A stretch of DNA of 64,000 nt from Clostridia bacterium (GCA_017408585.1 JAFQUJ010000016.1:109094-173093); one strand, 5' to 3'; counted from the first letter of the stretch, positions 52,314 to 63,400 are shown. The notes: a model not told the origin generated them from the letters alone. Numbers and translations are program-made.

Positions 52314-52952
52314 TTATTTTGAGTAAAGTTCGATGATGAGCTGTTCGTTGATTTCGAAGTCGATATCATCACGCTCAGGCATTGCGATAACCTTTGCGCT
52401 ACCATTCTTATCGATTTCAAGCCATTTTGGTGCTCTTACATCAGCGAGTCCCTCAACGAGAGCCTTGATCTTAGGTGAATTTGTTTCCTTAACTGCGATA
52501 ACATCTCCAACCTTTACAAGAATTGATGGGATATTTGCCTTATGGCCATTAAGTGTGAAGTGGCCATGAAGAACGAGCTGACGAGCCTCCTTGTGGCTAG
52601 CTGCAAGGCCCATTCTAAATACTACATTGTCAAGTCTTCTTTCAAGTAGGCGGAGGAGGTTTTCACCTGTGATGCCATCTTGATTATCAGCCTTCTTATA
52701 GTAGTTCAAGAATTGTCTTTCAAGAACGCCATAGTATCTCTTAGCCTTTTGCTTTTCTCTCATTTGAGTTCCATACTCAGTGAGCTTCTTTCTTGCTGCA
52801 CCGTGTTGTCCGGGAGCATGTACAACTTCATTTCTGCCTTCTCTTGTTGCAGGGATTGGACATTTGCCTGATGTGCAACGATCGCCTTTAAGATAAAGCT
52901 TTACGCCTTCTCTACGGCAAAGCTTGCATGAAGGTCCTGTATATCTTGCCAT
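52314..52952 (-). CDS. rpsD: Ribosomal protein S4
   Basis: Nucleates 30S assembly on 16S rRNA. The form has an N-terminal zinc motif ([18 protein letters not shown] plus CPI), [18 protein letters not shown] and the S4 domain [20 protein letters not shown]. 212 residues. It is within the alpha operon between rpsK and rpoA, as in clostridia; in Bacillus it is a separate gene. Confidence 0.97.
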   Translation of the reverse strand: MARYTGPSCKLCRREGVKLYLKGDRCTSGKCPIPATREGRNEVVHAPGQHGAARKKLTEYGTQMREKQKAKRYYGVLERQFLNYYKKADNQDGITGENLLRLLERRLDNVVFRMGLAASHKEARQLVLHGHFTLNGHKANIPSILVKVGDVIAVKETNSPKIKALVEGLADVRAPKWLEIDKNGSAKVIAMPERDDIDFEINEQLIIELYSK

Positions 52953-52973
52953 TATTCTGTACCTCCTTATTGA

Positions 52974-53366
52974 TTAAACACGTCTGCGTTTTGGTGGTCT
53001 GCAACCGTTGTGAGGGATAGGTGTTACATCCTTAATCATGGTAACAACAAGCCCTGCTGTTGCGAGTGCACGAATTGCGCTCTCTCTTCCTTGACCAGGT
53101 CCCTTTACATAAACCTCTACGGTTCTCATTCCGTGTTCCATTGCTGCCTTAGCTGCAGCCTCTGCTGCCATTTGTGCAGCGAATGGAGTTGACTTTCTTG
53201 AGCCCTTAAAGCCGAGCTCGCCTGCGGAAGCCCATGCTACTGTGTTTCCAGCAAGGTCAGTGATGGTTACAATTGTGTTATTAAATGTAGAGCTGATATG
53301 AGCTGCACCCTTTTCGATGTTCTTGCGCTCACGGCGTCTTCTAACAACCTTCTTATCTTTTGCCAT
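52974..53366 (-). CDS. rpsK: Ribosomal protein S11
   Basis: 30S platform protein. Motifs [19 protein letters not shown] and [19 protein letters not shown]. 130 residues, normal. Confidence 0.98.
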   Translation of the reverse strand: MAKDKKVVRRRRERKNIEKGAAHISSTFNNTIVTITDLAGNTVAWASAGELGFKGSRKSTPFAAQMAAEAAAKAAMEHGMRTVEVYVKGPGQGRESAIRALATAGLVVTMIKDVTPIPHNGCRPPKRRRV

Positions 53367-53378
53367 TTGCTACACTCC

Positions 53379-53747
53379 TTATTTCTTCTTGTTAGCTATC
53401 GTCTTTGCAGGACCTTTTCTGGTTCTTGCGTTTGTCTTTGTTCTTTGTCCTCTTACAGGAAGACCTTTTCTGTGTCTAGTTCCACGATAGCAGTTAATTT
53501 CTACTAGACGCTTGATGTTAAGAGCTACTTCTCTACGAAGATCACCCTCTACATGATAATTTGTTTCGATTTCCTCACGAAGTCTCGCGATTTCATCTTC
53601 TGTCAAATCTTTAGCGCGTGTGTCAGGATTGATACCAGTCTTTGCTAGGATGTCCTGTGCGCTCTTTCTTCCAATACCGTAAATGTATGTTAAAGCAATT
53701 TCAACACGCTTTGCGTTTGGAATATCAACACCAGCTATACGAGCCAT
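53379..53747 (-). CDS. rpsM: Ribosomal protein S13
   Basis: 30S head protein that contacts tRNA and L5. Motifs [33 protein letters not shown], and [20 protein letters not shown]. 122 residues, normal. Confidence 0.98.
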   Translation of the reverse strand: MARIAGVDIPNAKRVEIALTYIYGIGRKSAQDILAKTGINPDTRAKDLTEDEIARLREEIETNYHVEGDLRREVALNIKRLVEINCYRGTRHRKGLPVRGQRTKTNARTRKGPAKTIANKKK

Positions 53748-53793
53748 TAGTTTTTCACCTCATTAAATATAATAAATATTGGTTTGGTTTGAA

Positions 53794-53907
53794 TTAGCCC
53801 TGTCTCTGTTTGTGCTTAGGGTTCTCGCAAATTACCATTACAGTACCCTTTCTCTTTATGATCTTGCACTTATCACAGATTTTCTTTACGGAAGGCTTTA
53901 CTTTCAT
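53794..53907 (-). CDS. rpmJ: Ribosomal protein L36
   Basis: A 37-residue protein starting [20 protein letters not shown] and ending [11 protein letters not shown]. It keeps the zinc ligands C..C..C..H, so it is the zinc form. AAAGGTGG lies before the ATG. It sits between infA and rpsM as expected. Confidence 0.97.
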   Translation of the reverse strand: MKVKPSVKKICDKCKIIKRKGTVMVICENPKHKQRQG

Positions 53908-53924
53908 TATGAAACCACCTTTCT

Positions 53925-54143
53925 TTATTTTGCACGCCATGTGATGCGTCCCTTTGAGAGATCATATACTGATACCTCAACGGTCACCTTATCACCGGGC
54001 AATATTCTTATATAATTTAATCTTAATTTGCCTGAAATATGGGCTGTTACTATATGTCCATTAGGCAACTTTACCTTGAAGGTCGCATTTGGAAGTGCTT
54101 CTGTAACTACGCCCTCAAATTCAACAACATCATCTTTTGCCAT
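53925..54143 (-). CDS. infA: Translation initiation factor IF-1
   Basis: A 72-residue S1-like OB-fold protein that binds the A site during initiation: [40 protein letters not shown] and [18 protein letters not shown]. Confidence 0.98.
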   Translation of the reverse strand: MAKDDVVEFEGVVTEALPNATFKVKLPNGHIVTAHISGKLRLNYIRILPGDKVTVEVSVYDLSKGRITWRAK

Positions 54144-54191
54144 GAATAATTGCTCCTTTTAAAATTTTAGGTAATCTTATTTTTGATTCTC

Positions 54192-54259
54192 TCGTACATT
54201 AAGTAACGGACTTGTACGAATAGCTCTGCTCTCCAATTAATCAGCCGCCTTGGAAGAGC
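54192..54259 (-). promoter_or_regulatory. Two stem-loops between map and infA
   Basis: In the 130-base gap, TCGTACA/TGTACGA (54192-54219) and GCTCTCCAA/TTGGAAGAGC (54228-54259, one bulged base) can form neighbouring stem-loops in the transcript. There is no T run after them in the operon direction. They could be a regulatory leader for infA or an mRNA processing site. Confidence 0.4.
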
Positions 54260-54273
54260 ATTTATTTTTTCAC

Positions 54274-55032
54274 TTAGTCCACCTTTGTGAGAATAACTAC
54301 GCCATTGTCGGTAATTGCTACGCTATGCTCATAGTGAGCGGATAGCTTTTTGTCCTTGGTGATGACTGTCCAGCCATCTCCCAGAACCTTTACCTCGTGT
54401 GTGCCTTGGTTTACCATTGGCTCAATTGCGAGTGTCATGCCCGGGTAAATGCGCGGTCCGCGTCCTGCTGTTCCATAGTTTGGAACATTAGGGTCTTCGT
54501 GGAGATTTGCGCCTACTCCATGTCCGACAAACTCTCTAACCACTGAGAAGCCTCTTGCCTCAACATAGCTTGATACAGCGCATCCTATATCACCTATGCG
54601 TGGGTTATCGGCATTTTCGATTGCCCTTACAGCCTCGAAAAAGCTTTCTCTTGTAGCATCAATGAGCGCCTGTGCCTGAGCTGAGATTTCACCGACTGCA
54701 AATGTGCACGCGCTATCTCCTGTGAAGCCATGCCACATAGCTCCTACATCAATTTTGACGATATCGCCATTTTTGAGTATTCGCTTGTTTGAAGGGATAC
54801 CATGTATTACCTCTTCGTTTATGCTTATGCAAGCGCTTCCAGGAAATCCGCCATAGCCGAGAAATGTTGGCTTAGCCCCACATTTCTCGATATATTTGCG
54901 AATCTTGTCGTCGATCTCCTTGGTTGTTACGCCCTCGTGAATCATTTCCTTTGCAACGAGTAATGCCTCACCGGTAATCCTACCGGCAACCTTCATTATC
55001 TCGATTTGCTCTGGTGTCTTTAACTGAATCAT
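54274..55032 (-). CDS. map: Methionine aminopeptidase, type I
   Basis: Removes the initiator Met after deformylation. Metal ligands: DVGAMWHGFTGDSACTF (two Asp), EFVGHGVGANLHEDP (His), TLAIEPMVNQGT (Glu) and the final Glu in YEHSVAITD. 252 residues. Three bases separate it from adk. Confidence 0.97.
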   Translation of the reverse strand: MIQLKTPEQIEIMKVAGRITGEALLVAKEMIHEGVTTKEIDDKIRKYIEKCGAKPTFLGYGGFPGSACISINEEVIHGIPSNKRILKNGDIVKIDVGAMWHGFTGDSACTFAVGEISAQAQALIDATRESFFEAVRAIENADNPRIGDIGCAVSSYVEARGFSVVREFVGHGVGANLHEDPNVPNYGTAGRGPRIYPGMTLAIEPMVNQGTHEVKVLGDGWTVITKDKKLSAHYEHSVAITDNGVVILTKVD

Positions 55033-55035
55033 ACT

Positions 55036-55686
55036 TTAAGCGATTGCGTCCTCGATTGCCTTGAGAGTGAGTGCGGTAGTATCCTCTACCTTTTCTTGAC
55101 CCTCAACCAATGTGAGTACGCCCTTTTTACCATAGAATTCCTTTAGAGGCTCTGTTTGAGCGTGATATATTTCCAATCTGCTCAGTACAACCTCTGGAGC
55201 ATCATCCTTACGGATTACGAGCTTTTCTCCGCATTTTTCGCAGATATCGCCCTTAGCCGAAGGCTTATACACGGTGTGATATGATGCTCCGCACGGGCAA
55301 ACTCTTCTGCCACCCATGCGTTCAACAATTTTATCGTCAGGAACTTCGATGCTGACAACACAGTTAATATCAATACCCATGTCGTCGAGCGCCTGAGCCT
55401 GAGGAACTGTTCTGGGGAAGCCATCAAGAATGAAGCCGTTTTGGCAGTCTTCCTTAGCAAGTCTTTCAGCGATGATGCCGATTACTACCTCATCAGGAAC
55501 GAGCGCTCCCTTTTCGGTATAAGACTTTGCAGCGATACCCATTTCAGTATTGTTTTTAATTGCTTCTCTGATCATGTTACCTGTTGAGATGGTAGGAATA
55601 CCATATCTTTCAGCAACTATGTCAGATTGTGTTCCCTTGCCCGCACCGGGTGCGCCAAGGAATATAAGCTTGAGATTTTTACTCAT
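55036..55686 (-). CDS. adk: Adenylate kinase
   Basis: Converts ATP and AMP into two ADP. P-loop LGAPGAGKGTQ, FILDGFPRTVPQAQAL, and a LID domain with a four-Cys zinc site (CPCGASYHTVY, CEKCGEK), the Gram-positive form. 216 residues. Between secY and map, conserved. Confidence 0.98.
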   Translation of the reverse strand: MSKNLKLIFLGAPGAGKGTQSDIVAERYGIPTISTGNMIREAIKNNTEMGIAAKSYTEKGALVPDEVVIGIIAERLAKEDCQNGFILDGFPRTVPQAQALDDMGIDINCVVSIEVPDDKIVERMGGRRVCPCGASYHTVYKPSAKGDICEKCGEKLVIRKDDAPEVVLSRLEIYHAQTEPLKEFYGKKGVLTLVEGQEKVEDTTALTLKAIEDAIA

Positions 55687-55702
55687 GAGTTTTCTCCTTT
55701 TA

Positions 55703-57013
55703 TTATTCGAGGAAACCTTTGTAGTGACGCATTGACATCTGTGCCTCGAGATCTCTTACTGTTTCAAGAATTACGCCTACAACGATGATGATTGATGTTC
55801 CACCGAATGCGATATTCGAGAATATCATGGTGAAGTCATCAAGCTTTGGAATGTAGTTCATAATAATGTAAATGATAAGTGGGAGAACTGAAACAACAGA
55901 TAGGAATAATGCTCCTATGAGTGTGATTCTTGAAAGAACCCTTGATATGAAGTCTGAGGTTGCCTTACCGGGACGGATACCAGGAATTGATCCTCCGTTC
56001 TTTTGTAGGTTACCCGAAACCTCAATTGGATTGAATGAAATTGCTACATAGAAGTATGCAAACGCTACGATAAGAACGAATTGCAATACTGCATACAACC
56101 ATGAGGTATTAGCGAATAGCTTCAAGAAGCCATGCCAGAATGTACCCTCATCCGGTGTTGGGAAAAACATAGCAATTGTTGCAGGAAGTGTGATAATCGC
56201 ATTTGCAAAGATGATTGGCATTACACCGGTCATGTTTAGCTTAATTGGAAGATTAGAGCTTTGACCGCCATACATTTTTCTACCAACTACCTTCTTAGCA
56301 TACTGCACAGGAATTCTTCTTTCACTATCTGTAATAAAGATAATGAACCAAACGAGTGCAAGCATGATAACTGCGTAGCATACTGCGAATATCGAGCCTC
56401 CGATTGGGTGATCGATTATTGTATCTATCATGCGGATACCTGTTGTAGGCATACGAGATACGATGTTTGCGAAAAGTATGATTGAGATACCGTTACCGAT
56501 TCCCTTGTCATTAATCTTTTCTGCGAGCCACATTACAAGTGATGAGCCGGCAACCAAGCATGCGATAATTACGATAGCGTAGAATACGCCATTTTTTCTA
56601 ATTGCTCCTGCATTATTAAGAAGCATGTAATATCCCCATGAGGTTACAACGGAAATACCGATTGTAATGTAACGAGTGATTTGAGCGATTTTGTTCTTAC
56701 CCTCTTCGCCTCTCTTCGCAAGTCTTTCAAGTGCCGGAATTGCGATGGTGAGAAGCTGAATTACAATTGATGCTGTGATGTATGGTGATACACCAAGAGC
56801 GAACAATGTTGAGTATTCGAATGCGCTACCTGAGATAAGGCTTACAAATCCGAGGATTGAGCCTGTCTCAAGACCATCCTGTAAAAATCCACTGTGGATA
56901 TATGGGATAGGCAAGCATGCGCCTACTCTGTAAATTAGGACTATAAATAGGGTGAACAATAGCTTTTTCTTTAGGTCTGGAATTCTCCAGGCGTTAGCCA
57001 ATGTACGAAACAT
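55703..57013 (-). CDS. secY: Preprotein translocase subunit SecY
   Basis: Central channel of the Sec translocon, with ten predicted membrane helices. Motifs RVGACLPIPYIHSGFLQ, ALGVSPYITASIVIQLL, and GGSIPGIRPGKATSDFISRV. 436 residues. Two bases separate it from rplO. Confidence 0.98.
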   Translation of the reverse strand: MFRTLANAWRIPDLKKKLLFTLFIVLIYRVGACLPIPYIHSGFLQDGLETGSILGFVSLISGSAFEYSTLFALGVSPYITASIVIQLLTIAIPALERLAKRGEEGKNKIAQITRYITIGISVVTSWGYYMLLNNAGAIRKNGVFYAIVIIACLVAGSSLVMWLAEKINDKGIGNGISIILFANIVSRMPTTGIRMIDTIIDHPIGGSIFAVCYAVIMLALVWFIIFITDSERRIPVQYAKKVVGRKMYGGQSSNLPIKLNMTGVMPIIFANAIITLPATIAMFFPTPDEGTFWHGFLKLFANTSWLYAVLQFVLIVAFAYFYVAISFNPIEVSGNLQKNGGSIPGIRPGKATSDFISRVLSRITLIGALFLSVVSVLPLIIYIIMNYIPKLDDFTMIFSNIAFGGTSIIIVVGVILETVRDLEAQMSMRHYKGFLE

Positions 57014-57015
57014 AA

Positions 57016-57456
57016 TTATTTCACCTCGGCTTTTCCGCCTGCAGCCTCGATCTTTTCTCTTGCTGTTTCAGAGAAAACATCTGCTACGACAGTGATAGCT
57101 TTCTTGAGTTCACCGTTTCCAAGCACCTTAAGTCCGTCAAGTGCCTTGTCGAGAATACCCTTTTCGATGAGTGTTTCGATTGTTACGGTTGCACCGTTTT
57201 CGAACTTATTAAGAGTGCTTACATTTATGATAGCGTATTCTTTACCAAATCTGTTCTTGAAACCTCTTTTTGGAAGTTTTCTGTAAAGTGGGAGCTGTCC
57301 GCCTTCAAAGCCTGGTCTTACGCCACCGCCTGAGCGTGCATTTTGACCCTTGTGACCCTTACCAGCTGTTTTGCCGTTTCCTGAGCCAGGACCTCTTCCC
57401 TTGCGCCAAGCTGCCTTTGTTGAGTTAGCAGCGGGTGAAAGTTCATGGAGCTTCAT
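57016..57456 (-). CDS. rplO: Ribosomal protein L15
   Basis: 50S assembly protein. Start [20 protein letters not shown], then the basic glycine-rich [20 protein letters not shown]. 146 residues. Confidence 0.98.
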   Translation of the reverse strand: MKLHELSPAANSTKAAWRKGRGPGSGNGKTAGKGHKGQNARSGGGVRPGFEGGQLPLYRKLPKRGFKNRFGKEYAIINVSTLNKFENGATVTIETLIEKGILDKALDGLKVLGNGELKKAITVVADVFSETAREKIEAAGGKAEVK

Positions 57457-57531
57457 TTTTTATCCTCCTTGTTGAAATTGATTTTGTGTAATTGATTTTT
57501 CAACCAATTTCTGCCCTTTGGCAGTTTAAGG

Positions 57532-57711
57532 TTATGCCTGCTCTACTGTTACGAGGTGGCCGATAACCCTTAGTTTGCCTGCCAAAACCTGATCGTTTGC
57601 TACAACGATGCTGTCACCAATCTTGGTAAGGCCAAGAGATTTTGCAGTTGCCTTTTGATTAGGCTTAGAAGCAATAAGACTCTTTGTTAATGTTACTTTA
57701 ACCTTTTCCAT
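57532..57711 (-). CDS. rpmD: Ribosomal protein L30
   Basis: A 59-residue protein starting MEKVKVTLTKSLIASKPNQK, with SLGLTKIGDSIVV in the middle. Normal length and position between rplO and rpsE. AAGGAGG lies before the ATG. Confidence 0.96.
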   Translation of the reverse strand: MEKVKVTLTKSLIASKPNQKATAKSLGLTKIGDSIVVANDQVLAGKLRVIGHLVTVEQA

Positions 57712-57724
57712 CTTATGTTCCTCC

Positions 57725-58225
57725 TTAACCTATCTCGTTCACGTCAATTCCACGTGTTCTTGCAACTTCTTCAGCTGTTCTAAGTGCCTTAAGTGCCTCA
57801 AATGTAGCCTTGATTACATTTGTCTTGTTGTTTGAGCGAAGGCTCTTAGCTCTGATGTTTCTGATACCTGCAAGCTCGAGCACTGCACGAACAGTTTGAC
57901 CTGCGATAATACCAGTACCGAGTGATGCGGGCTTAAGAAGCACGGTGCCTGCACCGAACTTTCCTATTACTTCGTGTGGGATTGTAGTATCTCTCATTGC
58001 TACGGTGATCATGTTCTTCTTTGCATCTTCAATTCCCTTCTTAATTGCTTCAGGAACTTCAGCTGCCTTACCAAGACCATAGCCTACATGACCGTTGCCG
58101 TCACCAACTACCATAAGTGCGGTGAAACGAGCAATACGACCACCCTTTACCGTCTTAGATACACGGTTGAGTGCAACCATCTTCTCTTTAAGATCGAGAG
58201 TTGATGGATCAATTCTTGTTGCCAT
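57725..58225 (-). CDS. rpsE: Ribosomal protein S5
   Basis: 30S protein involved in accuracy and mRNA unwinding. [39 protein letters not shown] and [19 protein letters not shown]. 166 residues. Confidence 0.98.
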   Translation of the reverse strand: MATRIDPSTLDLKEKMVALNRVSKTVKGGRIARFTALMVVGDGNGHVGYGLGKAAEVPEAIKKGIEDAKKNMITVAMRDTTIPHEVIGKFGAGTVLLKPASLGTGIIAGQTVRAVLELAGIRNIRAKSLRSNNKTNVIKATFEALKALRTAEEVARTRGIDVNEIG

Positions 58226-58303
58226 TTTAATTTTCTCCTCTGTGTTTAATTGATTTAAGTGAATTAAACAGTGTACAAACCGAAGTCTTGTGTTGGGTGA
58301 GAA

Positions 58304-58663
58304 TTAGAACTTAAGTCCGCCTTCTCTTGCTCCCTCTGCAAGCTCCGATACACGTCCGTGATAAACATATCCGCCACGGTCGAATACTACTGTGGTGATT
58401 CCTTTTGCGAGCGCCTTTTCAGCGATCATGAGGCCAACCTTTCTTGCTGCCTCCTTGTTGCTTCCGATTCCTTCGAAGCCAGCCTCCTGAGTAGAAGCGG
58501 AAACGAGTGTTACTCCTGCTACATCGTCGATGATTTGGCAAGAAATGTTTTTATTTGAACGATATACGCAAAGACGAGGACGCTCTGCAGTTCCGGAAAT
58601 CTTTCCACGAACTCTTGCGTGTCTCTTAAGGCGTTGCGCATTGCTATCTCTTCTTGATACCAT
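58304..58663 (-). CDS. rplR: Ribosomal protein L18
   Basis: Binds 5S r[37 protein letters not shown] and [20 protein letters not shown]. 119 residues. The 78-base gap before rpsE contains a short inverted repeat, GTTTAATT/AATTAAAC. Confidence 0.98.
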   Translation of the reverse strand: MVSRRDSNAQRLKRHARVRGKISGTAERPRLCVYRSNKNISCQIIDDVAGVTLVSASTQEAGFEGIGSNKEAARKVGLMIAEKALAKGITTVVFDRGGYVYHGRVSELAEGAREGGLKF

Positions 58664-58681
58664 TTTTTTCGTCTCCTTTCA

Positions 58682-59224
58682 TTATTTACCAGTCTTACCG
58701 GCTTTACGGCGAATCTTTTCGCCCTCGTATTTAATGCCCTTGCCCTTATATGGCTCAGGAGCTCTTCTTGAGCGAATGTAAGCTGCTGTTTCGCCAACGA
58801 GCTGCTTATCAATTCCTCTTACGAGAATTGTGTTTGCGTCAGGTGTTTCAAAGGTAATGCCCTCCGGAGCTTCAACTACTACCGGGTGTGAATAACCAAG
58901 TGTGAGGTTGAGGTTCTTTCCTTGCATTGCTACTCTGTAACCAACGCCGTTTACCTCGAGCTTCTTTGTGTAGCCCTCAGTAACGCCTACAACTAGGTTG
59001 TAGATAAGTGTTCTTGTAAGGCCATGAAGTGCGCGGTCTTCCTTTTCGTCGGTTGGACGAGTAACGGTGATTACGCCACCCTCAAGCTTTACAGTCATTC
59101 TGTTATGATAGTTGAGTGTTAATGTACCCTTTGGACCTTTAACTGTAATTACAGAGTTAGCGGAGTCGATATTTACATCAACGCCAGCGGGAACATTAAT
59201 TGGAGCTCTTCCGATTCTTGACAT
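58682..59224 (-). CDS. rplF: Ribosomal protein L6
   Basis: 50S protein near the factor-binding site. [19 protein letters not shown] at the start and [20 protein letters not shown] near the end. 180 residues. Confidence 0.98.
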   Translation of the reverse strand: MSRIGRAPINVPAGVDVNIDSANSVITVKGPKGTLTLNYHNRMTVKLEGGVITVTRPTDEKEDRALHGLTRTLIYNLVVGVTEGYTKKLEVNGVGYRVAMQGKNLNLTLGYSHPVVVEAPEGITFETPDANTILVRGIDKQLVGETAAYIRSRRAPEPYKGKGIKYEGEKIRRKAGKTGK

Positions 59225-59242
59225 GTTCTTTTCCTCCTATAA

Positions 59243-59638
59243 TTACCAAACAAATGCGAGAACTTCGCCGCCGACATTTTCGCGTCTAGCCTTTTTGTCT
59301 GTCATGATGCCCTTTGATGTGGATACGATTGCGATACCGAGGCCGTTCATAACCTTTGGCATATCCTCGCAATTTGAGTAGATACGAAGACCCGGCTTTG
59401 AAACTCTACGGATACCGTGAATAACCTTTGCCTTGCCGTCGTACTTAAGTGTAATTCTAATTACACCCTGCTTTCCGTCCTCAATAACGGAAACTGCCTT
59501 AATGTAGCCCTCTTCAAGAAGAATGTCAGCGATTGCCTTCTTCATGTTTGAAGCGGGAACATCTACTGTTTCGTGCTTTGCATTGCTCGCATTTCTAATT
59601 CTTGTGAGCATATCTGCGATTACATCTGAAATTTGCAT
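59243..59638 (-). CDS. rpsH: Ribosomal protein S8
   Basis: 30S assembly protein. [20 protein letters not shown] at the start and [20 protein letters not shown] near the end. 131 residues. Confidence 0.98.
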   Translation of the reverse strand: MQISDVIADMLTRIRNASNAKHETVDVPASNMKKAIADILLEEGYIKAVSVIEDGKQGVIRITLKYDGKAKVIHGIRRVSKPGLRIYSNCEDMPKVMNGLGIAIVSTSKGIMTDKKARRENVGGEVLAFVW

Positions 59639-59764
59639 TGTTTTAATCTCCTTTTATGCAAGTTATTTATTCTTGCTGCCACTTAAATTGTGACCGCATA
59701 TCGGTGGTTAAACCTTTGTGTTTCCTTCCGATAGATTGGAGTGAATACATTGTATTCTGCTGAA

Positions 59765-59950
59765 TTACCAGCTTGCTTTCTTTACGCCTGGGATTTCTCC
59801 TGCGTATGCTCTCTCACGGAAGCAGATACGGCAGATGCCATATTTACGAAGATAGCCGTGAGGTCTGCCACAGATTTTGCAGCGGTTGTATTCTCTTGTG
59901 GAGAATTTCTGCTTCTTCTGCTGTTTGAGTACCATTGCTTTCTTAGCCAT
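59765..59950 (-). CDS. rpsN: Ribosomal protein S14, zinc form
   Basis: A 61-residue type Z S14 with zinc motif [40 protein letters not shown] at the start. The 125-base gap to rpsH contains a short palindrome (GAATACAATGTATTC) and no gene. Confidence 0.97.
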   Translation of the reverse strand: MAKKAMVLKQQKKQKFSTREYNRCKICGRPHGYLRKYGICRICFRERAYAGEIPGVKKASW

Positions 59951-59964
59951 TTTAAATCCTCCAA

Positions 59965-60504
59965 TTATTTAGCAAATGGAGCGCCCATAAGTGTGAGGAG
60001 CTCTTTTGCTTCTTCGTCGGTATTTGCGGTTGTTACGAATGTGATATCCATACCACGAATCTTGTCAACCTTGTCGTACTCGATTTCAGGGAAAATCAAC
60101 TGCTCGCGAAGACCCATGGAGTAGTTACCATGGCCATCAAAGCCGTTAGGATTGATACCCTTAAAGTCACGAACTCTTGGGAGTGCGAATGTGAAGAGTC
60201 TATCCATAAACTCGTACATTCTCTCGCCACGAAGTGTAACCTTAACACCAATCTTTACGCCCTCACGGAGCTTAAAGTTAGCTACGCTCTTTCTTGCGTA
60301 GGTAGGTACAGCCTTTTGTCCTGCGATAAGTGAAATTTCCTCAATGATGCTATCGATAACCTTTGCGTTATCCTTTGCATCGCCAGCGCCAACATTGATT
60401 ACGATTTTGTTAAATCTTGGAATCTGCATTGGGCTCTTGTATCCGAACTTGCTCATAAGAGCAGGAGCAACTTCGTTCTTATAAAGATCTGCAAATCTTG
60501 CCAT
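59965..60504 (-). CDS. rplE: Ribosomal protein L5
   Basis: Binds 5S rRNA and contacts S13 across the subunit interface. [40 protein letters not shown] and [20 protein letters not shown]. 179 residues. Confidence 0.98.
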   Translation of the reverse strand: MARFADLYKNEVAPALMSKFGYKSPMQIPRFNKIVINVGAGDAKDNAKVIDSIIEEISLIAGQKAVPTYARKSVANFKLREGVKIGVKVTLRGERMYEFMDRLFTFALPRVRDFKGINPNGFDGHGNYSMGLREQLIFPEIEYDKVDKIRGMDITFVTTANTDEEAKELLTLMGAPFAK

Positions 60505-60520
60505 TTTTAGTTACCCCCTA

Positions 60521-60835
60521 TTAAAGTTCCTTTCCGCATTTTGCGCAAACGCGGATTTTCTTGCCATCTACAATCTTATGTGCAACTCTTGTTGGTTTGT
60601 CACAAGCCTTGCAATAGATTTGTACCTTTGACGCATACATTGCGCCTTCAACCTTGATAATGCCACCGCTTTCGCCCTGTCTTCTTGGCTTGGTATGCTT
60701 TGTAATGATGTTAACACCCTTTACAATTACCTTCTTTTCGTCTGGGCTTACTGCGAGCACCTCACCCTTAGTACCCTTATCGTCTCCAGAGATAACAATA
60801 ACGGTATCGCCTGTTCTTACATGCATCTTATTCAT
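60521..60835 (-). CDS. rplX: Ribosomal protein L24
   Basis: 50S assembly initiator with a KOW domain (GDTVIVISGDDKGTKGEVLA), VNIITKHTKPRRQGESGGI and a C-terminal Cys pair region CKACDKPTRV and CAKCGKEL that may bind zinc. 104 residues. Confidence 0.97.
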   Translation of the reverse strand: MNKMHVRTGDTVIVISGDDKGTKGEVLAVSPDEKKVIVKGVNIITKHTKPRRQGESGGIIKVEGAMYASKVQIYCKACDKPTRVAHKIVDGKKIRVCAKCGKEL

Positions 60836-60852
60836 TATTGCTTACCTCCTAA

Positions 60853-61221
60853 TTAAAGTACTTCCGGTGCAAGAGAAAGGATCTTTGTAAATTCCTTTTC
60901 ACGAAGCTCTCTCGCTACTGGGCCAAAGATACGAGTTCCTCTTGGAGTCTTATCTTCCTTAATAATAACTGCTGCATTCTCGTCGAATCTGATGTATGAA
61001 CCGTCTGCACGGTGAACACCCTTAACGCTTCTTACGATAACAGCCTTAACAACGTCGCCCTTCTTAACAATTCCGCCGGGAGCTGCCTTCTTTACTGAGC
61101 ATACAACGATATCACCGATGTTAGCATATCTTCTGCCTGTACCACCGAGAACTCTGATGCAAAGAAGCTCCTTAGCGCCTGTATTGTCGGCAACCTTCAT
61201 TCTGCTTTCTTGCTGAATCAT
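60853..61221 (-). CDS. rplN: Ribosomal protein L14
   Basis: 50S protein at the subunit interface. [20 protein letters not shown] at the start and [20 protein letters not shown] near the end. 122 residues. Confidence 0.98.
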   Translation of the reverse strand: MIQQESRMKVADNTGAKELLCIRVLGGTGRRYANIGDIVVCSVKKAAPGGIVKKGDVVKAVIVRSVKGVHRADGSYIRFDENAAVIIKEDKTPRGTRIFGPVARELREKEFTKILSLAPEVL

Positions 61222-61287
61222 TTTTATCCTCCTAATAAGGTTTCCCTAATATTCGGCACATTTCAAATGTACCCTCATAAGGATTAA

Positions 61288-61545
61288 TTATTTTGCCTTT
61301 TCTATGATTTGAACGAGACGCCATCTCTTTGTCTTGGAAAGAGGTCTTGTTTCCATTACCTCTACCTTGTCGCCTATGTTGCACTCGTTCTTTTCGTCAT
61401 GAGCATGGATTTTTGTTGTGCGCTTGATAATCTTGCCATAAACAGCATGCTTTACATTATCTTGGATTGCAACAACGATTGTCTTGTCCATTTTATTGCT
61501 AACAACAATACCAACTCTTGTTTTTCTCAAGTTGCGTTCTGTCAT
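61288..61545 (-). CDS. rpsQ: Ribosomal protein S17
   Basis: 30S assembly protein. [40 protein letters not shown] and [12 protein letters not shown]. 85 residues. Confidence 0.98.
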   Translation of the reverse strand: MTERNLRKTRVGIVVSNKMDKTIVVAIQDNVKHAVYGKIIKRTTKIHAHDEKNECNIGDKVEVMETRPLSKTKRWRLVQIIEKAK

Positions 61546-61562
61546 AACTCTTTATCCTCCGA

Positions 61563-61751
61563 TTATGCGTTCTTCTCGTTGAGAATGGTCATTACTCTTG
61601 CGATGTCTCTTTTAACATCTGCAATTCTGTGAGGATTGTCGAGTTGGTTAATAGCATGTTGGAAACGAAGATTGAAAAGCTCTTGCTTTAGCTCCTTTAG
61701 CTTCTTTTCCAAGTCTTGTGAAGACATTTCTCTGATTTCGTTAGTTTTCAC
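61563..61751 (-). CDS. rpmC: Ribosomal protein L29
   Basis: 50S protein at the tunnel exit. [39 protein letters not shown]. 62 residues. Three bases separate it from rplP. Confidence 0.97.
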   Translation of the reverse strand: MKTNEIREMSSQDLEKKLKELKQELFNLRFQHAINQLDNPHRIADVKRDIARVMTILNEKNA

Positions 61752-61754
61752 AGC

Positions 61755-62183
61755 TTATTCCTCCACTTCCTCGATTTGCTCCCTAACCACAAATTTACAT
61801 TTGATTGGAAGCTTGTGCATTGCAAGACGCATAGCCTCTCTTGCAACTTCTTCAGATACGCCATCCATTTCGAACATTACTCTGCCCGGCTTAACTACTG
61901 CTGCCCAGTATTCTGGTGAACCCTTACCTGAACCCATACGAGTTTCAGCTGGCTTCTCAGTAATTGGCTTATCAGGGAATATCTTAATCCATACCTTACC
62001 ACCACGACGGATATATCTTGTCATAGCGATACGGGCTGCTTCGATTTGGTTTGCGTGAATCCAAGCAGGCTCTAGAGCAACAAGGCCGAATTGACCGTTT
62101 GTTACTGTGTTGCCTCTTGAAGCCTTTCCTTTAAGGCGGCCTCTTTGAACACGTCTGTATTTTACTCTTTTAGGCATTAACAT
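61755..62183 (-). CDS. rplP: Ribosomal protein L16
   Basis: 50S protein at the A site. [20 protein letters not shown] at the start, then [20 protein letters not shown]. 142 residues. The ATG overlaps the rpsC stop by one base; an internal ATG two codons on is less likely because MLMPKR is the usual start. Confidence 0.98.
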   Translation of the reverse strand: MLMPKRVKYRRVQRGRLKGKASRGNTVTNGQFGLVALEPAWIHANQIEAARIAMTRYIRRGGKVWIKIFPDKPITEKPAETRMGSGKGSPEYWAAVVKPGRVMFEMDGVSEEVAREAMRLAMHKLPIKCKFVVREQIEEVEE

Positions 62184-62950
62184 TAGTGTGCGCCTCCTTC
62201 AGTGGTGTTTTTAGGAGCAGCAGCTCTTCTTGTGCCCTTACCGTTTCTGTCGTTTCTGTTGTTACCGTTATGTCTTCTTCTTGGACGGTCATTTCTTTCC
62301 TCAGTTGTCTTAGCAACATCGTTAAGGATTTCGCCCTTGTAGATCCATACCTTAACACCGATCTTACCATAGGTGGTGTTAGCTTCCCAGAAACCATAGT
62401 CGATATCGGCTCTGAGTGTTTGAAGTGGAATTGTACCCTCATGGTAGTGCTCTGTACGAGCGATTTCAGCTCCACCAAGACGACCGCTACAAGCGATCTT
62501 GATACCCTTAGCGAACTTCATTGTTCTACCGATTGCCTGCTTCATTGCACGGCGGAAGCCAATTCTTCTTTCAAGCTGGCTGCAGATGTTTTCAGCAACG
62601 AGCTGAGCGTCTGTATCAACAAACTTAACCTCAACTACATTTACGATTGCCTTTTTACCTGTGAGCTTCTCAACATCCTTGCGAATGCTTTCGATACCAG
62701 CACCGCCCTTACCGATGAGAATTCCAGGCTTTGCGCAGTGAATGAATACCTTTACGGTTTCATTTGCTGCATCTCTTTCGATTTCGATTTTTGAAATTCC
62801 TGCTGACAAAAGCTTTGTCTTAAGGAACTTTCTCAAGTTATAGTCAGATACAAGGATGTCGCCAAAATTTTCGTCTGATGCGTACCATCTTGAATCCCAA
62901 TTTTTGATTACGCCAACGCGCAATCCATGTGGGTTAACCTTTTGTCCCAT
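62183..62950 (-). CDS. rpsC: Ribosomal protein S3
   Basis: 30S protein at the mRNA entry channel. [20 protein letters not shown] at the start, a KH domain ([20 protein letters not shown]) and [13 protein letters not shown]. The C terminus is extended by about 35 residues rich in Arg, Asn and Asp ([18 protein letters not shown]), giving 255 residues. Confidence 0.98.
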   Translation of the reverse strand: MGQKVNPHGLRVGVIKNWDSRWYASDENFGDILVSDYNLRKFLKTKLLSAGISKIEIERDAANETVKVFIHCAKPGILIGKGGAGIESIRKDVEKLTGKKAIVNVVEVKFVDTDAQLVAENICSQLERRIGFRRAMKQAIGRTMKFAKGIKIACSGRLGGAEIARTEHYHEGTIPLQTLRADIDYGFWEANTTYGKIGVKVWIYKGEILNDVAKTTEERNDRPRRRHNGNNRNDRNGKGTRRAAAPKNTTEGGAH

Positions 62951-62963
62951 TTCAGCGTCCTCC

Positions 62964-63383
62964 TTACTCTTTCTCAGCCACTGCGAGTGTGATGTGGCTG
63001 GTTCTCTTTAAAATTCTATTTGCACTGCCTTTTCCTCTGGGCATTACTCTCTTGAGCATATGGCTTCCAGCGGTTACGAAGCATTGTGAAACATAAAGCT
63101 TTGAGATATCCATTTGATGATTGTTCTCAGCATTTGCTACTGCACTTGCAAGCAATTTTCCAAGATACTCAGCTGCGCTCTTAGGAGTGTTCTTAAGAAT
63201 AGCTGCTGCCATCTCAACGCTCTTACCACGAATGAGGTCAAGAACGATTTTTACCTTGCGAGGAGCGATGCGAACATCATAAAGGTATGCTTTTACTTCT
63301 TTTACTGCCGCAGCCTTTGCTTCAGCCTTACGAGCACGAACTCGTACGCTTCTCTTGGCAGAATGAGTTACCATTTCTTCCAT
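62964..63383 (-). CDS. rplV: Ribosomal protein L22
   Basis: 50S protein lining the exit tunnel. [20 protein letters not shown] and [20 protein letters not shown]. 139 residues; the N terminus is extended by a basic, Ala-rich segment. A second in-frame ATG lies three codons in. Confidence 0.97.
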   Translation of the reverse strand: MEEMVTHSAKRSVRVRARKAEAKAAAVKEVKAYLYDVRIAPRKVKIVLDLIRGKSVEMAAAILKNTPKSAAEYLGKLLASAVANAENNHQMDISKLYVSQCFVTAGSHMLKRVMPRGKGSANRILKRTSHITLAVAEKE

Positions 63384-63400
63384 TGTGATGTTGCCTCCTA

